The notes beneath the pieces were generated by a model. It worked only from the letters and a program-made list of their open reading frames with translations, did no database searches and was not told where the DNA came from. Positions 1 to 36,568 of a stretch of 64,000 nucleotides of DNA are shown in pieces (within the stretch, counting starts at the first letter, position 1; each line of letters opens with the position of its first letter). Source of the stretch: Paroedura picta (lineage: Eukaryota; Chordata; Lepidosauria; Squamata; Gekkonidae); contig NC_135378.1 of the NCBI RefSeq assembly GCF_049243985.1, forward strand, positions 43,620,941-43,684,940, given 5' to 3'. The position numbers and the translations under genes are program-made.

Positions 1-984
1 ATGAGGGCCTTGGACAAAAGAATGTTGTTGTCCTTGAACAGGTCTGCCTGTTTCTTGAAAGGAAGCTGATTGACTCCTGATAGCTCTTGAATGAGATGCC
101 TCTCAAAGCTGACTGCTGGCCTGTGTATTGGTGGATGTGTGAAGCGATGGCAGTTTTGTAAGGAACAGGGTGCCTCTTTGCCTCCCCCTGTGTACTCTTT
201 GTATATTTGTAAATAAAGAAAATACTGCAGAGACACCATACATCCCCTTGCTCTCTTTTCCAAAGAAACCAAACCTAGGAAACTCTGTCCCTGGAAGTTC
301 TAATCATAGAGCTGAAGTGTGAAGGTCCACCAAGTATGACATTATCCTTCTGTAAATTAACTTATACTTGATCATGTATGCCTTTGTTTGCACACGTAAG
401 AAATGGGATGTTCCAGACACTTCCTGGTTATTCTTGTGTTCCTCTTCCCAGACACATATTTGTTAGAGTTCCAGGATGGGGCTTTCATTGCCATGATGCC
501 GTCGCATAATTGCCTACATTTTCAAACTTGCTCCTTCTTTTAAAATGAGTTGTAATTTTTAGCATCATCCAGTAACCCCAAGGTGGCATGCCTAAATGTG
601 CTTCTGAATGTAATAGTGCCATTTTGAATTTTTTAAACCTGAGCTTGTATGTGCAAATGGCCAACTAACCCATTGGGCATATAGGTTTATCATCATAGGT
701 TCATACATATGCATTTTATAGTGCCCACCTGTTCCCACCCCACATAGAAGCAAAAACATAAGAATACTGGCACGTGGTACCTTCCTGAGGTGCTGTTTAT
801 GAAATGTCAGCATGGCAAACAAAAACAAATAGACAAGTATAAATAGTCAGTGCTGTACACTTGTCTCATTGAGCTAAAGGTATACCAGCACCACACAAAG
901 AATCCATCATCATGCTACCAAAAGGAATATGAACCAGGTACCAAAATCTAGCTCCTCTCTACATCAGTCTAATCTACCCTTTAT
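1..984. other. Flank without recognised gene
   Basis: I see no coding exon here. The only notable signal is a polyadenylation-like hexamer (AATAAA) near 212-217 following a T-rich run. It could be the 3' end of a transcript or of an old repeat that begins before the window, but nothing else supports either reading. Short open frames are isolated and have no recognisable domain. Confidence 0.3.
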
Positions 985-1254
985 CAATGTTTTTTACCAT
1001 TGAGAAACATGTTTCAGGCTTCAAGAAACCCAAGCAGTAGTGTGATTATGCACTTCACACCCACCTGAGGTTCCTCCCCTCCCCCTCCAGACCCCTCATT
1101 GGCCATTTTGGGAGGGTGGGTTGACATGACCATATATGGACACATCGCCTGATAAATTAACACATTTAAAAATTAATTTACTCCCACCCATTTGGGAAAC
1201 TCTTCTAGGGCTGTCATGAAACCCCACAAAACCCTGGTTGAGAAAGCCTGGCCT
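985..1254 (-). mobile_element. Degenerate hAT-like non-autonomous DNA element
   Basis: A block of about 270 bp resembles a repeat common in lizards whose termini read like 'TTTCTCAACC' and whose body has a 'catgacagccctgg' type motif. On the plus strand the right end is 'aaccctggttgagaaagcc', the terminal sequence expected for a hAT-like MITE. Related scraps occur near 11575, 20625 and 40845. No clear target-site duplication remains, so the element is old. The family assignment rests on terminal resemblance only. Confidence 0.45.
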
Positions 1255-3656
1255 AACCCTTCTGTCCCCAGTGCCACTCTGCATTTCATCTCTTTCTGCC
1301 AGACATCTTTGTAAAGCTTTCAAGATTCCCCCATGTTTTTTCAGTTTCACTTTCTAGAACGCATTGACTAGTCCTCCTGGGTATATATGTTCACAATGAC
1401 TTCCCACTATTATTTGTAGCTATTCCTTTGAACCTTCCTATATCGGTCAGTGTCAGGGGTCCAGAGAGGGTTTATGCAAGAAAGAGGGATAAGATGGAAA
1501 TCAGCCAGCCTAAACTACATATTAAGAAGCAGAGAAGCAGGAAAGCAAAGAGTTGGTAGTAGCCAGTTGACAATTTGGTCTTCCCAAAATGTGAATAACT
1601 CAGCATGATTAGACAGACCAGAATCAGAAATGTTATTATCAGATAGAATTCAACTGGCCCCTTGTATCATTGGACTCCTAATGAGCTCATAGCTAAAATA
1701 CCACACCTGACTACATGTAATGGTGACAGCTAACCATGGCATTGATCAGGCCTCTGGCAAGTTAGTATGCTGATAGAAAATATTACACCTCAGTCTGAAT
1801 GACTTCAGCCTCTCTCCTCACAAAATGGTGCCACAATACATGAACAAACACCCTAATAATTTACTATCTAAACCAAAAACGTATTGTCAAGATCTGTCTG
1901 TCCTGATTCCACAGGAGGGCCTAGGCCCTTTCCACTGGGGCCAAAAGATACAAGAGAGGTGAATTGGGGTCCATGGGGGTTACCACAGCCACCTGGAATC
2001 CATGAGGAATATGCAATAGAGGCATGACCCATGCCTAGCCAGCAGGTCCAGACTCCTTAGAGTCTGGATGGAGGAGCAAGGACCAACATTCAGGCTACCA
2101 GCCATGCAACCACACTCATGCAACCCAAGCAGTCCACCAAGCACCAGCAACAACAAGGACAACCAGGAAACAAGGAGTAGCCAATCCCAGCCAAGTGGCA
2201 GCATGAGGGCACATGAGAGCCACAATAGAGCAGAACTAACCAGACTGGTCATACTCACTCCAAGGAAATACAGAAGACAGCTGGACCAGGGGCAGGGGAT
2301 TGAAGTTGTGGAAGCCTTATGACTGCAATGTGGAGGAGCAAAGGAAGGAAGTAGTGGAATATAAAAGAAGGCTTCAATCCAGTAGCCAGGGAGAAAGTTG
2401 ATGTGAGGCTAACTCCCATGTCAGGAAGGGGAGCTTAAGCTGTCTGCTTGACTTACCTCCATTCCGAGACCCCTGAGAGCATCCCAGCCAAAGAGGACAT
2501 GATGGTGGAAGACGTCATCAACTCGGGGCCCACCAGTGGTCCTGGCTCATATACATTCACAAAAAGTAGTAATAAGCTGGCAGTTATGTAGCTTCTTTTA
2601 TCCAGAGACGATCAAACTTTAACAAGAAGACTCTCTTGAAGCACTATCCATCACTGTTTGGGATATTGATGTTTATGCCATATTAGCTGTTTAGAACAGG
2701 CACAAATTTGTTAATCATGTCAATGTTCTGATAGATAAATATTACCTGAGTGTTTCTTTTATACCACCATCCAATTAAAAATGATTTATATTGGCTGTCC
2801 ACACGAAAACAACAGTCTTAAGGAAAATATATCTCAGTGACATGTTTACAAGAGCTTTAATTTTTTTATAAGGAATTTGTTGCAACATAAAACATTGCTT
2901 TCTTATTATGTGAAAGGAAATCAGTAATGTTTGGTTGCCTAAAAAGTTAGGGCACTAACAGACTGCTTCCAACTTTTAAAGCTATTCTATAATGATGATT
3001 CTCTCAATAGTAAGATGTTGCAGGGCAAGTCATCGGGGCTGATGGCAGGTGTAGTTTGATGCTGGATAAAGTCAGCTTTCAAACACTTTATAAGGGATAA
3101 TTTAGAATGTATTACTAGATGTGAATGTTTGGTAGGTCCTACTGGTCCCAGGAGAGTTCCAGGAGACTCTTCTGTGGGTATGCACCCCTTACCAACCTGT
3201 TCCAGATGCTGGAACTTGCCCTTGAGGAACCTGCAGTTGGAGCACCTCTATCAGAACTTCCTTCTATGCAGAGCAACTAAGCACAGGATCTTGCTCACAA
3301 ACCCACCCAAATTTCTCTCTAGCCAGCAGGAGCAGCAGAGGAACTGGGTTCACGCTGAAATAGCCCAGCTGAGATGCAGTTTATCCAGTACTCCCATCTC
3401 TGAGTCAGTTCACAGTCTCAGTGGATATAATCCTTTGTAGGATTCTGACCCCAACTGAGGTTGGATAAGATGAGCCCCAAATGCTGATGCTGGAGGAAAA
3501 GGAGCTGCTTCCCTTTCCACTTATTTAAGTCTTGGGTTGGGAAGGGGAGCTTGCTGGATGAATTGGTCCACAAGGTATAAGCATAGCACATTCCACCTCA
3601 ATTTAACACTTCAACTACCCGAGCTTGGCCAGACTCAGGGCATAGATTCTGGTATC
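1255..3656. other. Non-coding stretch, no gene recognised
   Basis: Two overlapping short open frames at about 1980-2322 lie on opposite strands and show no known domain, signal peptide or flanking splice logic. They read as chance frames. The sequence around 1440-2560 has a mildly purine-rich, repeat-like texture that could be an old transposon, but I cannot name a family. Confidence 0.3.
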
Positions 3657-4690
3657 TCTTTTTATTATTTTTATTTTAGAAAAATAAGGAGCAGACAAAG
3701 CGGAAAAGGGGAATTCTATATATCAGATCCTAACATTTAAAAATTACTATAGATTATGTGATATATTAAAAATAAGATAAACATTAAACAAAGTTGTTCT
3801 CATCTTTTGATCAAAATTTTGTCAAATATTTTACTTAAATTATTATATCACTATATTGTTAATTTTCATTATTACTACTTATTCTGTCTTATTACATGTA
3901 CATATCCACCTTAACATATTAAAGATTTTAACTATAATCATTAATATACCAAAAATCCAAAACAGATTCATGATGTATATCACATATTAGAGGAGATGAT
4001 ACAGAAAACTAATCTTATTATTCATCTTCAAATTCTTTATACAGTTATATACCATTTTAGATTATTCCTTATTCTACATTTATGTTCTATTTTCCGTCTT
4101 TTCTCAAATTTTAAAATTGATCTATTTTTCAAATATGGAATTAATTTTGCCATTACTGCATATTTAGCCATTTTTATTATTCCAGTCTTCTAAATCTGGG
4201 CAAACACTAGATTTCCATTTTGCTGCATAGATAGTTCTGGTTGCTATCACCATATATTCATATATCTCTTCCAATCTTTCTGATAATTACTCCAGTACTA
4301 TTCCCATACTCAAAGCGGCCATGGGAAATTTAAATTTTAATCCTTTTTGGATTTCCCTTGTATTACCGTTCCCCTCCCCCCCCCAATTTTTTTTTTTGCA
4401 AGTCTACCACATGTGATAAAAAGTTCCATCTACCACTTTCTTCTATATTTTTGTCCATTACCTTAATATCCTTTGGAGGAATATACCATCCAAATATATT
4501 TTAGACCATGTTTCTCTTAAAATATGACTGGATATAAACTTGATTTCCTTACCCCATAGCTATTCCTATTGTCATATAGGCATTTGCTCTATAAAATTCT
4601 GCATCCATTTGATCAAGCATTTTTAAAAATTTGTTCTTCCTCTGACATATCTTGAGGAGAACTGACTAGCTCGGCCTGCAGAGTATGGGA
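3657..4690 (-). mobile_element. L1 LINE 3' fragment (ORF2 C-terminus)
   Basis: On the minus strand this AT-rich block encodes broken pieces of the L1 ORF2 C-terminal region. One stretch near 4400 reads 'DGTFYHMW', a stop, then 'TCKK', matching the conserved cysteine/histidine end of L1 ORF2 (GTFxHMWWxC). Upstream, 'WYIPPKDIKVM' matches the WYxTPxKL region. Downstream, 'MAKYAVMAKL' matches the usual xxYAxMAKL motif. The left edge ends in an A-rich tail (on the plus strand a T-rich run at about 3658-3676), as expected for the 3' end of an L1. Stops and frame changes are frequent, so this is an old 5'-truncated copy. Confidence 0.7.
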
Positions 4691-6240
4691 CAATTTGCTT
4701 GGATTGTCCACCAAAACTCAACAGTGAAAATTCATAAGTACAGAATTAGATGCCTAGGTCCAGAATGTTCGCCATTCATATCCCCAAGTCTTCATTGATT
4801 CTATTTTTCCCTCTTTGCCTCTGTTCCTTTTTGTTCTCTTTCATTCAAGGAACTAATACTGAAATGCAAATGGAAAACCCAAACCATGAGGCTATAAATG
4901 GAAGGTACTTGCTGAACAGTACTGTGCAGCTGTTGTAGGGCAATTGCATAATTCTTTAAAAAAAAGAAAAACTTTGTCACCAGCACACCACAAGTAACAT
5001 TCCACCCCAATTTAGAAGAGTATGTTTTTTATATTGCATTTGCCAAAAAATACACCACAGGATATTGAATGGTACATAAGGTGGGCACATTCAAGATTAA
5101 AGACTTACTGCTCTGAAAATTTGCAGTAAGACATGCATGCATGTCTTGGAAAACACACTCAAGCTGGTGCAAAGGTTTTGTTCTTTCAGCTCTATCTGGT
5201 TAATAAATGGACCTCTCTCAGGCCAGCCAATTTGGTCATGCTGGTTCATGCTACTGTAACCTCAAGGCCAACAGTAGGTATGTTAGGCTGTCTTTGAGGG
5301 AAACTCAAAAGCTTCATCTGGCTCAAAACATGAGAGCTCAGTTATAACAAGCTCTCTACCTGCTATTAGCACACAACAGCTGTGCATAAATTATTGCACC
5401 AGTTGCCTATTTGCTCCTGGATTTGATTCAAGGTTTTGGTTCTTCCTTTTCAAGACCTTCCTGACCTGGGACTCTGAGACCTGATGGATTGTCTCTCCTG
5501 CCTTCAGTATATGCTTTACCAAGATCTAATGCCATTTGTTGTTGATTTCTCCTGTTTTGTCCCCCCTTGCTTTCACCAGAGACCTAGCTTTTTCTTCTAT
5601 GATTAGCCTGAAACTGAACAGCAAGTCTTCTTCCTTGGTTTCTTTTGGGAGAACTTGTGAAACATTTCTTTGTCAAAGTGCATTCTGTACATTATTGCTG
5701 CTCAGTGATTTGAGATGTGAGAGGATAAATGGTATTTTACTTGAATTTACACATTAGAGCTAGTATTTTTTTCAGTATTTGAGCCTTTTGTTTGAATTGA
5801 TTTTGTGTAATTATTTCATTTCTGTTATCTCTCTTAAGCCCTTCAGGAATATGAGGGGTACAAATATTTTAAAATAAAACAATATTTTAAAACTGTAAGA
5901 TTCTATGTGTCTGCAGATCCATCTATCTGGAGTTTAGAAAGTCAGGCTTCAGATTTAAAACAAGGGGGAAATGATACCTGATTGACTTTAATTTTTATTA
6001 TATTTCTAGACTGCCCCATTGCACCTGGCAATTTTCATGTTAAGCTAGTGAGCTAAAAACAAAATTAACAAATATCCCAATCTTTTTTTATTTTTGAGCC
6101 ATAGACATATGCATATATTCTTCCAAACACTGGACTCAACTTGCTGTTAAATTATTTTCAGAAAATGACTTCAAGACATTCCATCAAACAGGTCAGCTTC
6201 TCTTTCTTTTTTGAGGCCCCAGAATGGAATCCATATCACT
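4691..6240. other. Mostly unassigned, with a faint old L2-like scrap
   Basis: Between about 5380 and 5500 the plus strand translates to pieces resembling the L2 LINE C-terminal motif LHWLPVxFRIxFKVLVL (seen here as 'FKVLVLPFQD' after several disruptions). That suggests a very old L2 remnant. The rest shows no exon or named repeat. Short open frames at 5536-5757 and 6141-6368 have no domain. Confidence 0.35.
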
Positions 6241-6274
6241 TATGTGTAATGTCTAATACCAGGAAACTATGGCC

Positions 6275-6398
6275 TGGGCTTATTCTGCCCAAGTATGTAC
6301 TTGCGATGTGCTTTTGCAGCTGGAGTTTCCTGTACAAAATAGGAAAATCTACTTCTCAAGTGCATTGAAAGTGTGCAGAATGTGTGCAGAATGGGCCC
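6275..6398. mobile_element. Short MITE with TTCCGCAC-type termini, copy 1
   Basis: A ~120-bp palindromic element. Its right end reads 'tgtgcagaatgggccc' and its left end 'gggcttattctgccc', mutated forms of the terminus GGGCCATTCCGCACA. The core contains 'acaaaataggaaaatctac', shared with copies near 17185, 51069 and 52893. It has no coding capacity. Boundaries are approximate. Confidence 0.5.
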
Positions 6399-6554
6399 AT
6401 ATCTCTTGTAATCAAATTTCTTTTCACAGTAAGACTCAAGGTGTCAGGCTGAGAGTGGGGAGATTCAGGGTCAAATCTGTCTTAGCTATGATTCTGACCA
6501 GGTGATCTTAGGTCTCTCTCTCTTTCTTTCACTGTGTGTGTGTTTCACACACAC

Positions 6555-6555
<1 letters not shown>

Positions 6556-6595
<40 letters not shown>
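6556..6595. repeat. (GA)n microsatellite
   Basis: About 20 perfect GA dinucleotide units, preceded by a short TG/CA-rich run. It ends 8 bp before the left terminus of the 6604-7490 DNA element. Confidence 0.98.
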
Positions 6596-6599
<4 letters not shown>

Positions 6600-6603
6600 A
6601 CTA

Positions 6604-7490
6604 GGGGGCTTTCCACACCGGGATCCTTGTAGCAAATTGTTTGCTGAACGAAAAATCGCCATTTAAAATAGTGCAATTCGTCATTATGCATACCTGACTT
6701 TGTAGTGGAATCCAGTTGCGTTTCTATCGTTTCCCACAAGCTTCCGGTCTCAGCAAAAATCACTAGAAAGGAAGCGCTATTGCCGAGCTCGTCCCGCTCC
6801 TGGCCGTCAAGCAGCCATTGGGCAGCCGTTAGCATGCTCCCAAACAGCCCCTTTCCCTTTAAGAAAGTTTAAAAAAAAAAAAAACACCCATTGCAACGAA
6901 TATGTGTTGATTCGTTGCAACGGAGAGACCCATCAGCTGGCAGGTGTGTTTGAGCTGTCGTTTCATTGTTGCCACGCTCCCCCCAAGTGAAAAAAAAAAA
7001 TCCCCCCCCTCACGGGCCCGATTTTCGGCTGAAAACAGTGTAAAAAATAAAGGGAAAATACATCAGCAAACGGGCTTCTCTGTTATTTGTGCTTAGTGAC
7101 TAAACAGCTCTGGGGAGGGACTGAAGCCGGGGAAGCCTCTAAACAGGCTTGCTGGTGGGTTGAACTTCGCTCGCTTGGAGAAAAAAAAATGGCGATCGCT
7201 TCGCCGGAAGATCAGAGGAGAGAGCCAGGGGGAGGGACTTTGTAGAAACCACAACAATGGTAACGCACAGAACTTTCCCGCTAGTGTTGCAGATTGGTTG
7301 CAGGAGTGTAGCGCTTTCCGGAGGGTGAATCCACTTTTGGGGATTTCCCTGAAAGCGCTACAAGGAAGCGCTTTTTGCGGATCGGTTTCAGGTGTGTGGC
7401 AGATTGTCAACGACGTTGTGCATAATGGCAAATCAGTAGCGTTTTCAATTGGCAACCATTGTGCGATTTTGAAGGCGTGCGAAAAGCCCC
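6604..7490 (+). mobile_element. ~890-bp TA-flanked DNA transposon, copy A
   Basis: A non-coding element of 887 bp whose ends are inverted repeats: left GGGGGCTTTCCACACC, right GGCGTGCGAAAAGCCCC. It is flanked by TA on both sides (6602-6603 and 7491-7492). The body matches, over nearly its whole length, the copies at 25512-26402 (opposite orientation) and 47116-48008. Two internal imperfect palindromes are visible: one around 6893-6922 built on TTGCAACGAAT, and one around 7308-7361 built on GTAGCGCTTTC. No transposase frame is present; the 120-126 codon open frames here are fortuitous. The TA flanks fit a Tc1/mariner-type target. I do not recognise the family. Confidence 0.75.
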
Positions 7491-7576
7491 TAGGAGTTCA
7501 CATAGAGAAAAAATGTTCTTTCCAAATGCTGCAAGCCTAATTAAATTCATGTACACCCTGTGGCTGCCATTAAAAG

Positions 7577-8085
7577 GTGGACAATTTTATTTATGTATTT
7601 ATTATATTTATATATCGCCCTCCCTTGTGGCTCAGGGCAGTTTACAAAGAACATGGGAGTAAGTATAATACAATTCAGCAACAGTGTAAAATGAAATAAA
7701 AGTAACAGCAATGGTTTCAACAATATTCCAGTAGCTGGTGGTAACAATATTAACCTGATTAACTATGATCCCATTGGCTGCTCAGATGGGGAGGAGTTTG
7801 GTGGCCTGGTGGATGTTGTTGGTTCAGTCAACCTCACCCAAATGCTTGGTGAAAGAGTTTCATTTGGCAGGCCCCACAGAACTGAGTTAGCTCCGGCATG
7901 GCCCTGATCTCTTCTGGGAGCTCATTCCACCAGATGGGGGCCAGTGCAGAGAAAGACCTGGCCCTAGTTGAGGTCTGGTGCAATTCCTTGGGGCCAGGGA
8001 TCACCAGCCAGTTGTCGGTGGCAGAGCATAGAGCTCTTTGGGTGGCATACACAGCGAGGTGGTCCCTCAGGTACACTGGACGCAG
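7577..8085 (-). mobile_element. L2 LINE 3' fragment
   Basis: The minus strand encodes the C-terminal end of an L2-clade reverse transcriptase polyprotein: 'STRARSFSALAPIWWNELPE' aligns with the end of the longer L2 at 28463-31015 ('STRARAFSVLAPTWWNELPE'). The left edge holds the 3' untranslated end, on the plus strand 'cgccctcccttgtggctcagg', next to an AT-rich tail. It is a 5'-truncated copy, clearly diverged but with an 80-codon frame still open. Confidence 0.8.
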
Positions 8086-8235
8086 ACTGCTAATTTTCTA
8101 CACTGATGCTGACAGCAGCAGTCACCATGTTGGTACATGCTAGGATTTGGGTGATAGTTCCTGCAAAAAATACTAGAAGTCATGAGGCAGAAAATGACAG
8201 TGGCATCTTTGATTTCAATGTCTGGGGAAGGCAGA

Positions 8236-8340
8236 GCTATAATTTTTATTTCTTGATTACATTTGTATACCGCCCTCCCCTGAGACTCAGGCTGGTTCAT
8301 GTGAAATGTAGAGAAACTATACATTGAACTCAGTTTCGGT
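8236..8340 (-). mobile_element. L2 LINE 3' terminal scrap
   Basis: The plus strand reads 'taccgccctcccctgagact' after an AT-rich run, the complement of the L2 3' end (hairpin around CCGCCCT followed by an A-rich tail). No coding part is left. Confidence 0.6.
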
Positions 8341-9315
8341 GTCAATAAACTAAAATGCAACAATGGTAATAGTAACAACAATAACAGAAGATAACAGTTT
8401 AACAGGGTAATCATCAAACAGGTCCATGGTTTAGAGTCAGGCAATCACAGAGCAGTGCTTACATGTGACAGAACTCTTTATATACTATTTCTATGCACAC
8501 AAAAAAAGTAATTCCAATTACCCCCAGCATCTCTACCTTGCTTCATTTTTCCCAGCAGAGAACAACACTACTTTATTGAATAACACCACTGATGGCAACT
8601 TAGTAAACTATTGCGAGTAGGGAGAATATTTTAGATACCAGGTCATTGACCAAATATACTAGTGAAGCATTTTAGTAAAACAGTAATCACAGAAGGGCTG
8701 CTTTGCTAGACAGAAGTATTCTCATTACAAAATAGGGCTCCGTCTCTCATATTCAGTTCTATTCCTCTCTGCGTTTTTTTAACTCACCAGTTCAGATAAA
8801 AGAAAATCACCTGTTCAAATGAAAAAGAAAAAATATTTATCTTCCAGAGAACTTTTCAGAAATTCAAAAAAAACAACAAAATTGCTTGTTCATTATATTT
8901 CTGCACTTCCAAGGTAGGCTTCTGATGTCCTGGAACTCAGGACAGTTTTGTTCCCCCCCCCTCCCGTATGTTTATAATTTAACTCTTAGTAAATTATTAA
9001 TTCAGGAAAAAACTGCTGAAAGTGGATGGTTTGGCACAAGGCTATGCAAAAAGGTATGCATAACTATTTTATAGTAGCAAAGGAGAGGAATATTTCTGTA
9101 TCATTACAATAGTTCACGATCTGTATTCTAGAGTTTTTCTGCTCTTTTTAAAACATCAGATTACAGTTCCTAAATTTCATATTTACATTTGTACAGCATT
9201 CTTCAAAAACAGCAAAAATGATTTTAAAGAAAAACAGCAGGAGGAGAAATTAGGAGGGGAAAGCTCTGTCATTTGCTCCACCCCCACCTTACCCTCCTCC
9301 CCACCCCCACCTCAC

Positions 9316-9318
<3 letters not shown>
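8341..9318. other. No gene recognised
   Basis: AT-rich sequence with homopolymer runs and no exon-like conserved peptide. Nothing in it could be assigned. Confidence 0.4.

Positions 9319-9352
<34 letters not shown>
9319..9352. repeat. (AC)n microsatellite
   Basis: About 17 perfect AC units following a CCACC-rich stretch. Confidence 0.97.
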
Positions 9353-9353
<1 letters not shown>

Positions 9354-9734
9354 ATTTCATGAACACCTCTCAGAAAGACCTATTAGGGACATGGATTTCT
9401 CTGAGTGGCTGAGACAATGGTATCCGCCCCTTGCTTGGAAAGTGTTTCATTAGAATTTAATAATCGCACTTTGGTCTAGGCTATAAATCCACATAATCTG
9501 CCAGAATCTCAACACCAGCAGCTGCAGGAAAACAGAGCAGTGAGAGACTCAGTAATCTTTCCCCCTTGTCCTACTGTGTTTTTGTTTTCTTCTGAAGATA
9601 CCTATTTTCTTCTAACAGATACCAGGAACATGAATGAGTGAGTGAATGAGATCACTCTTGACCAGGAAGTCATCACTACCTAGTAAGTATGCTCTATTAA
9701 GTCAACAGTATAGCAGAAGAAAGTTTGAGTCATA

Positions 9735-9807
9735 AAATCATAGAGTTTGAAGGAGCCATACAGGCCATCTAGTCCAACGCCCTGCTCAATGCAGGATCAG
9801 CCTAAAG
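9735..9807 (-). mobile_element. CR1 LINE 3' end
   Basis: The plus strand reads 'aatcatagagtttgaaggag' followed by 'catctagtccaacgccctgc', the complement of the conserved CR1 3' terminus (CAGGGGGTTGGACTAGATGrcc...CCTTCCAACTCTATGATTCT). It is a short, 5'-truncated copy. Confidence 0.85.
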
Positions 9808-9825
9808 AATCCATATTTGTTATAT

Positions 9826-9940
9826 CTGAAGAAGTGTGCTTGCATGCAAAGGTTTATATCTTGAATACGATTCTGTTGGTCTTGAAGGCATCACTGGAGC
9901 TTCAGACCAACAAAGCTACCCTCCTGACTACTACCAAAGC
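9826..9940 (+). mobile_element. Dispersed repeat with decayed hammerhead-like head, copy 1
   Basis: The repeat opens with 'CTGAAGA', a pairable GTGTGC/TT/GCATGC hairpin, then a 'ttggtctt' body and 'cttcagaccaaca'. It matches the cleaner copy at 50792 and the copy at 59977. The conserved GAAA after the hairpin is not preserved, so any ribozyme would be inactive. Such CTGANGA-hairpin-GAAA heads are known in Penelope-like elements. Family assignment is inference. Confidence 0.5.
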
Positions 9941-10386
9941 AGTCATGGTCAGTGTTGATAACTTTTTGGGACTGTTGGTGGACACTGGACTCTGCCAGAA
10001 ATGTTGAAGACATTAACATCTGACTGTCACTAAGAACTCTCCCAGTTCAGTGAAAGTAAAGAAGGGTAATTTTTTGCTATCAGAGCACATGTTATGTCTT
10101 TGAATTCTTTACTTCAGGGAAATCTTGAAATATTTGTATTGTTTTTTCATACACCTATAGTGGTTCTTTTCTGTGTAGGCTAAAGATTGCCTCTTTCTTT
10201 CTTTATGCACAAAGGAGACTAAAGGGTAGTTTTTAAATCTTTGTCCTAGCCAAGCCCAACCTAGGAAGATATATATTTTGTGGTGGGGGGGGGTTAAAAA
10301 AATTACATATTTTTAACTTTGTGTTTAATTGTTTTAATGAGGAGTGTGTGTCTGAGAGGAGGTGATTTTAATGCTTTGATGATTTA

Positions 10387-10661
10387 AGAAGAAGAAGAAT
10401 TGGTTCTTAAATGCCGCTTTTCTCTACCCGAAGGAGGCTTAAAGCGGCTTACAGTCGCGTTCCCATTCCTCTCCCCACAACAGACACCCTGTGGGGTGGG
10501 TGAGGCTGAGAGAGCCCTGATATCACTGCTCGGTCAGAACAGCTTTATCAGTGCTGTGGAGAGCCCAAGGTCACCCAGCTGGTTGCATGTGGGGGAGAAT
10601 CGAACCCGGCATGCCAGATTAGAAGTCCGCACTCCTAACCACTATACCAAACTGGCTCTCA
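10387..10661 (-). mobile_element. tRNA-derived SINE (Sauria type), near full length
   Basis: On the minus strand it begins with the tRNA-related head (gagccagtttggtatagtgg), a B-box-like 'gggttcgattc', then 'cagctgggtgacct'. It ends in the BovB-like 3' region and a (CTT)n tail, seen on the plus strand as gaagaagaagaa at 10387-10398. The same sequence recurs at 14725, 19553, 27341, 36039, 37535 and 42700. It fits the squamate Sauria SINE, which uses BovB machinery. This is one of the better preserved copies. Confidence 0.8.
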
Positions 10662-11570
10662 TCAGTTAAATTGTCTGGCACCTTGGTGGCTATTGCTGGG
10701 CCAGAAAAGCAGTATATTTTGTTTTATAAATTTTAGTTTCTATATGTCCTGCCCATATCTTCCCCAACAAATAAATACCCAGTCATAAAGCATCCACATC
10801 CAAATTGTCAGACTCCTCTCAGTGATCGATTTCATCATCAGTTATGGATCTTGGATGGACACACAGGGGCTACAGTGAAGATTGATGCTATTCTTGTTCA
10901 TCTTCCTCTTTTTCCTGTTAGTCCTTTATATATAGGTCTATTCCTTTAATGTAAATAAAATTCATTTGGTTTATCCTTGGGCCTATAGTTGATGCCATAG
11001 AAATAAGGATACCTAGGAGTTCAAGGCTTCAATTGCAGCTCTGTACAAGGTCCTAAATCAATACTTGTGTTTTGGTTCACTGATTTCTGAAAATAATTTC
11101 ATTGTTGGACTACACATTTCTTTCAGAATTGTAAAAACTCTTAGTTAAGTACCTTAGACCGTAGTTCTATGCACAGTTAACTGCTCATGAAACATTCTCT
11201 GGAATTTTGAAGCCTTGAGGAGAAAACTGTGCAGTCATCCAGTGCCTCCAGACACCATTTCAAGTTGGGGGAATGTGGGGGCAAGCATCCTTCCTTACCC
11301 CAAGCTGCGGTTGCAATTAGAATTGGGGCTCCAAAGCACCGCGGCCAAAGGAAGTTCTCTATGGGGCCTGGTAGCTACCATATGGCTGCCTGCTCCCATG
11401 GAGAACACATGACAAATGTCACATGCAGATTGGCTCTTAGTTTTAAATGTCAGCAGAGGAAGGAAATTATGAATGTATAAACAAAAAAGTCCCAAATGCT
11501 TCACTCCTGAAGACAGTAGCCAGCACTGTCTAGATGCAGGAAAATATAGGTCTACATTATGTAGAACAGC
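10662..11570. other. No gene recognised
   Basis: Overlapping open frames at 11215-11591 lie on both strands and lack domains or splice context. I treat the region as upstream flank of AADAT. Confidence 0.4.
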
Positions 11571-11650
11571 CTTTTTCAAACTTTTGACCATAGAGGAACC
11601 CCTACAATAATTTTTCAGGCTTTGAGGCGCCCTGGAATTGTGTTTTGTAA
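11571..11650 (+). mobile_element. hAT-like MITE scrap
   Basis: 'cagcctttttcaaacttttg' followed by 'cctacaataatttttcaggc' matches the terminal part of the hAT-like repeat at 985-1254. Only one end is recognisable. Confidence 0.35.
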
Positions 11651-11982
11651 AACATTTGGTTTTATATTTTATCTATTCTTTATCAAATGTAAAACAATCT
11701 CTTGTGGATTCAAGTCTTATGCTGGAGTAACTCTGCCTAGGAGTACATTGTAACTTTCCCCTTTAAAAGAATTCTACAGAATTACATGACATTTGTGTAT
11801 TACCCCCAGAGTTAACATTTCATCTTCAAAGAAATCTGGTGATTTATGAAGTAGAGCAGATGAGTCTAAAGTATTAAAATATTCTCTGTGTTAAGAAAGA
11901 GATGTCAGAAATGTCAAAAAATTTAAATGTTTCTCCATTTATATCCAAGTTCTGTTCCTGTTTTCTCGTGAACCTCACCAAC

Positions 11983-36481
<24,499 letters not shown>

Positions 36482-36568
36482 AATCTATGACAAAGCAGTA
36501 GTTGTGGAAAAATCTTCGCAGGCTGTCATTCAGAACCGGTCTCTCTAATTTCCCTGAGTCTGCTGCTA

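Noticed and set aside
1-240. 3' UTR of an upstream gene, from an AATAAA near 212
   Set aside because: A single hexamer is weak evidence and no coding exon precedes it in the window.
2068-2322. Gln/Ser-rich 84-codon frame as a gene
   Set aside because: It overlaps an antisense frame of similar length and has no domain or splice context.
6541-6600. CRISPR-like or regulatory array
   Set aside because: A simple GA microsatellite, with no spacers.
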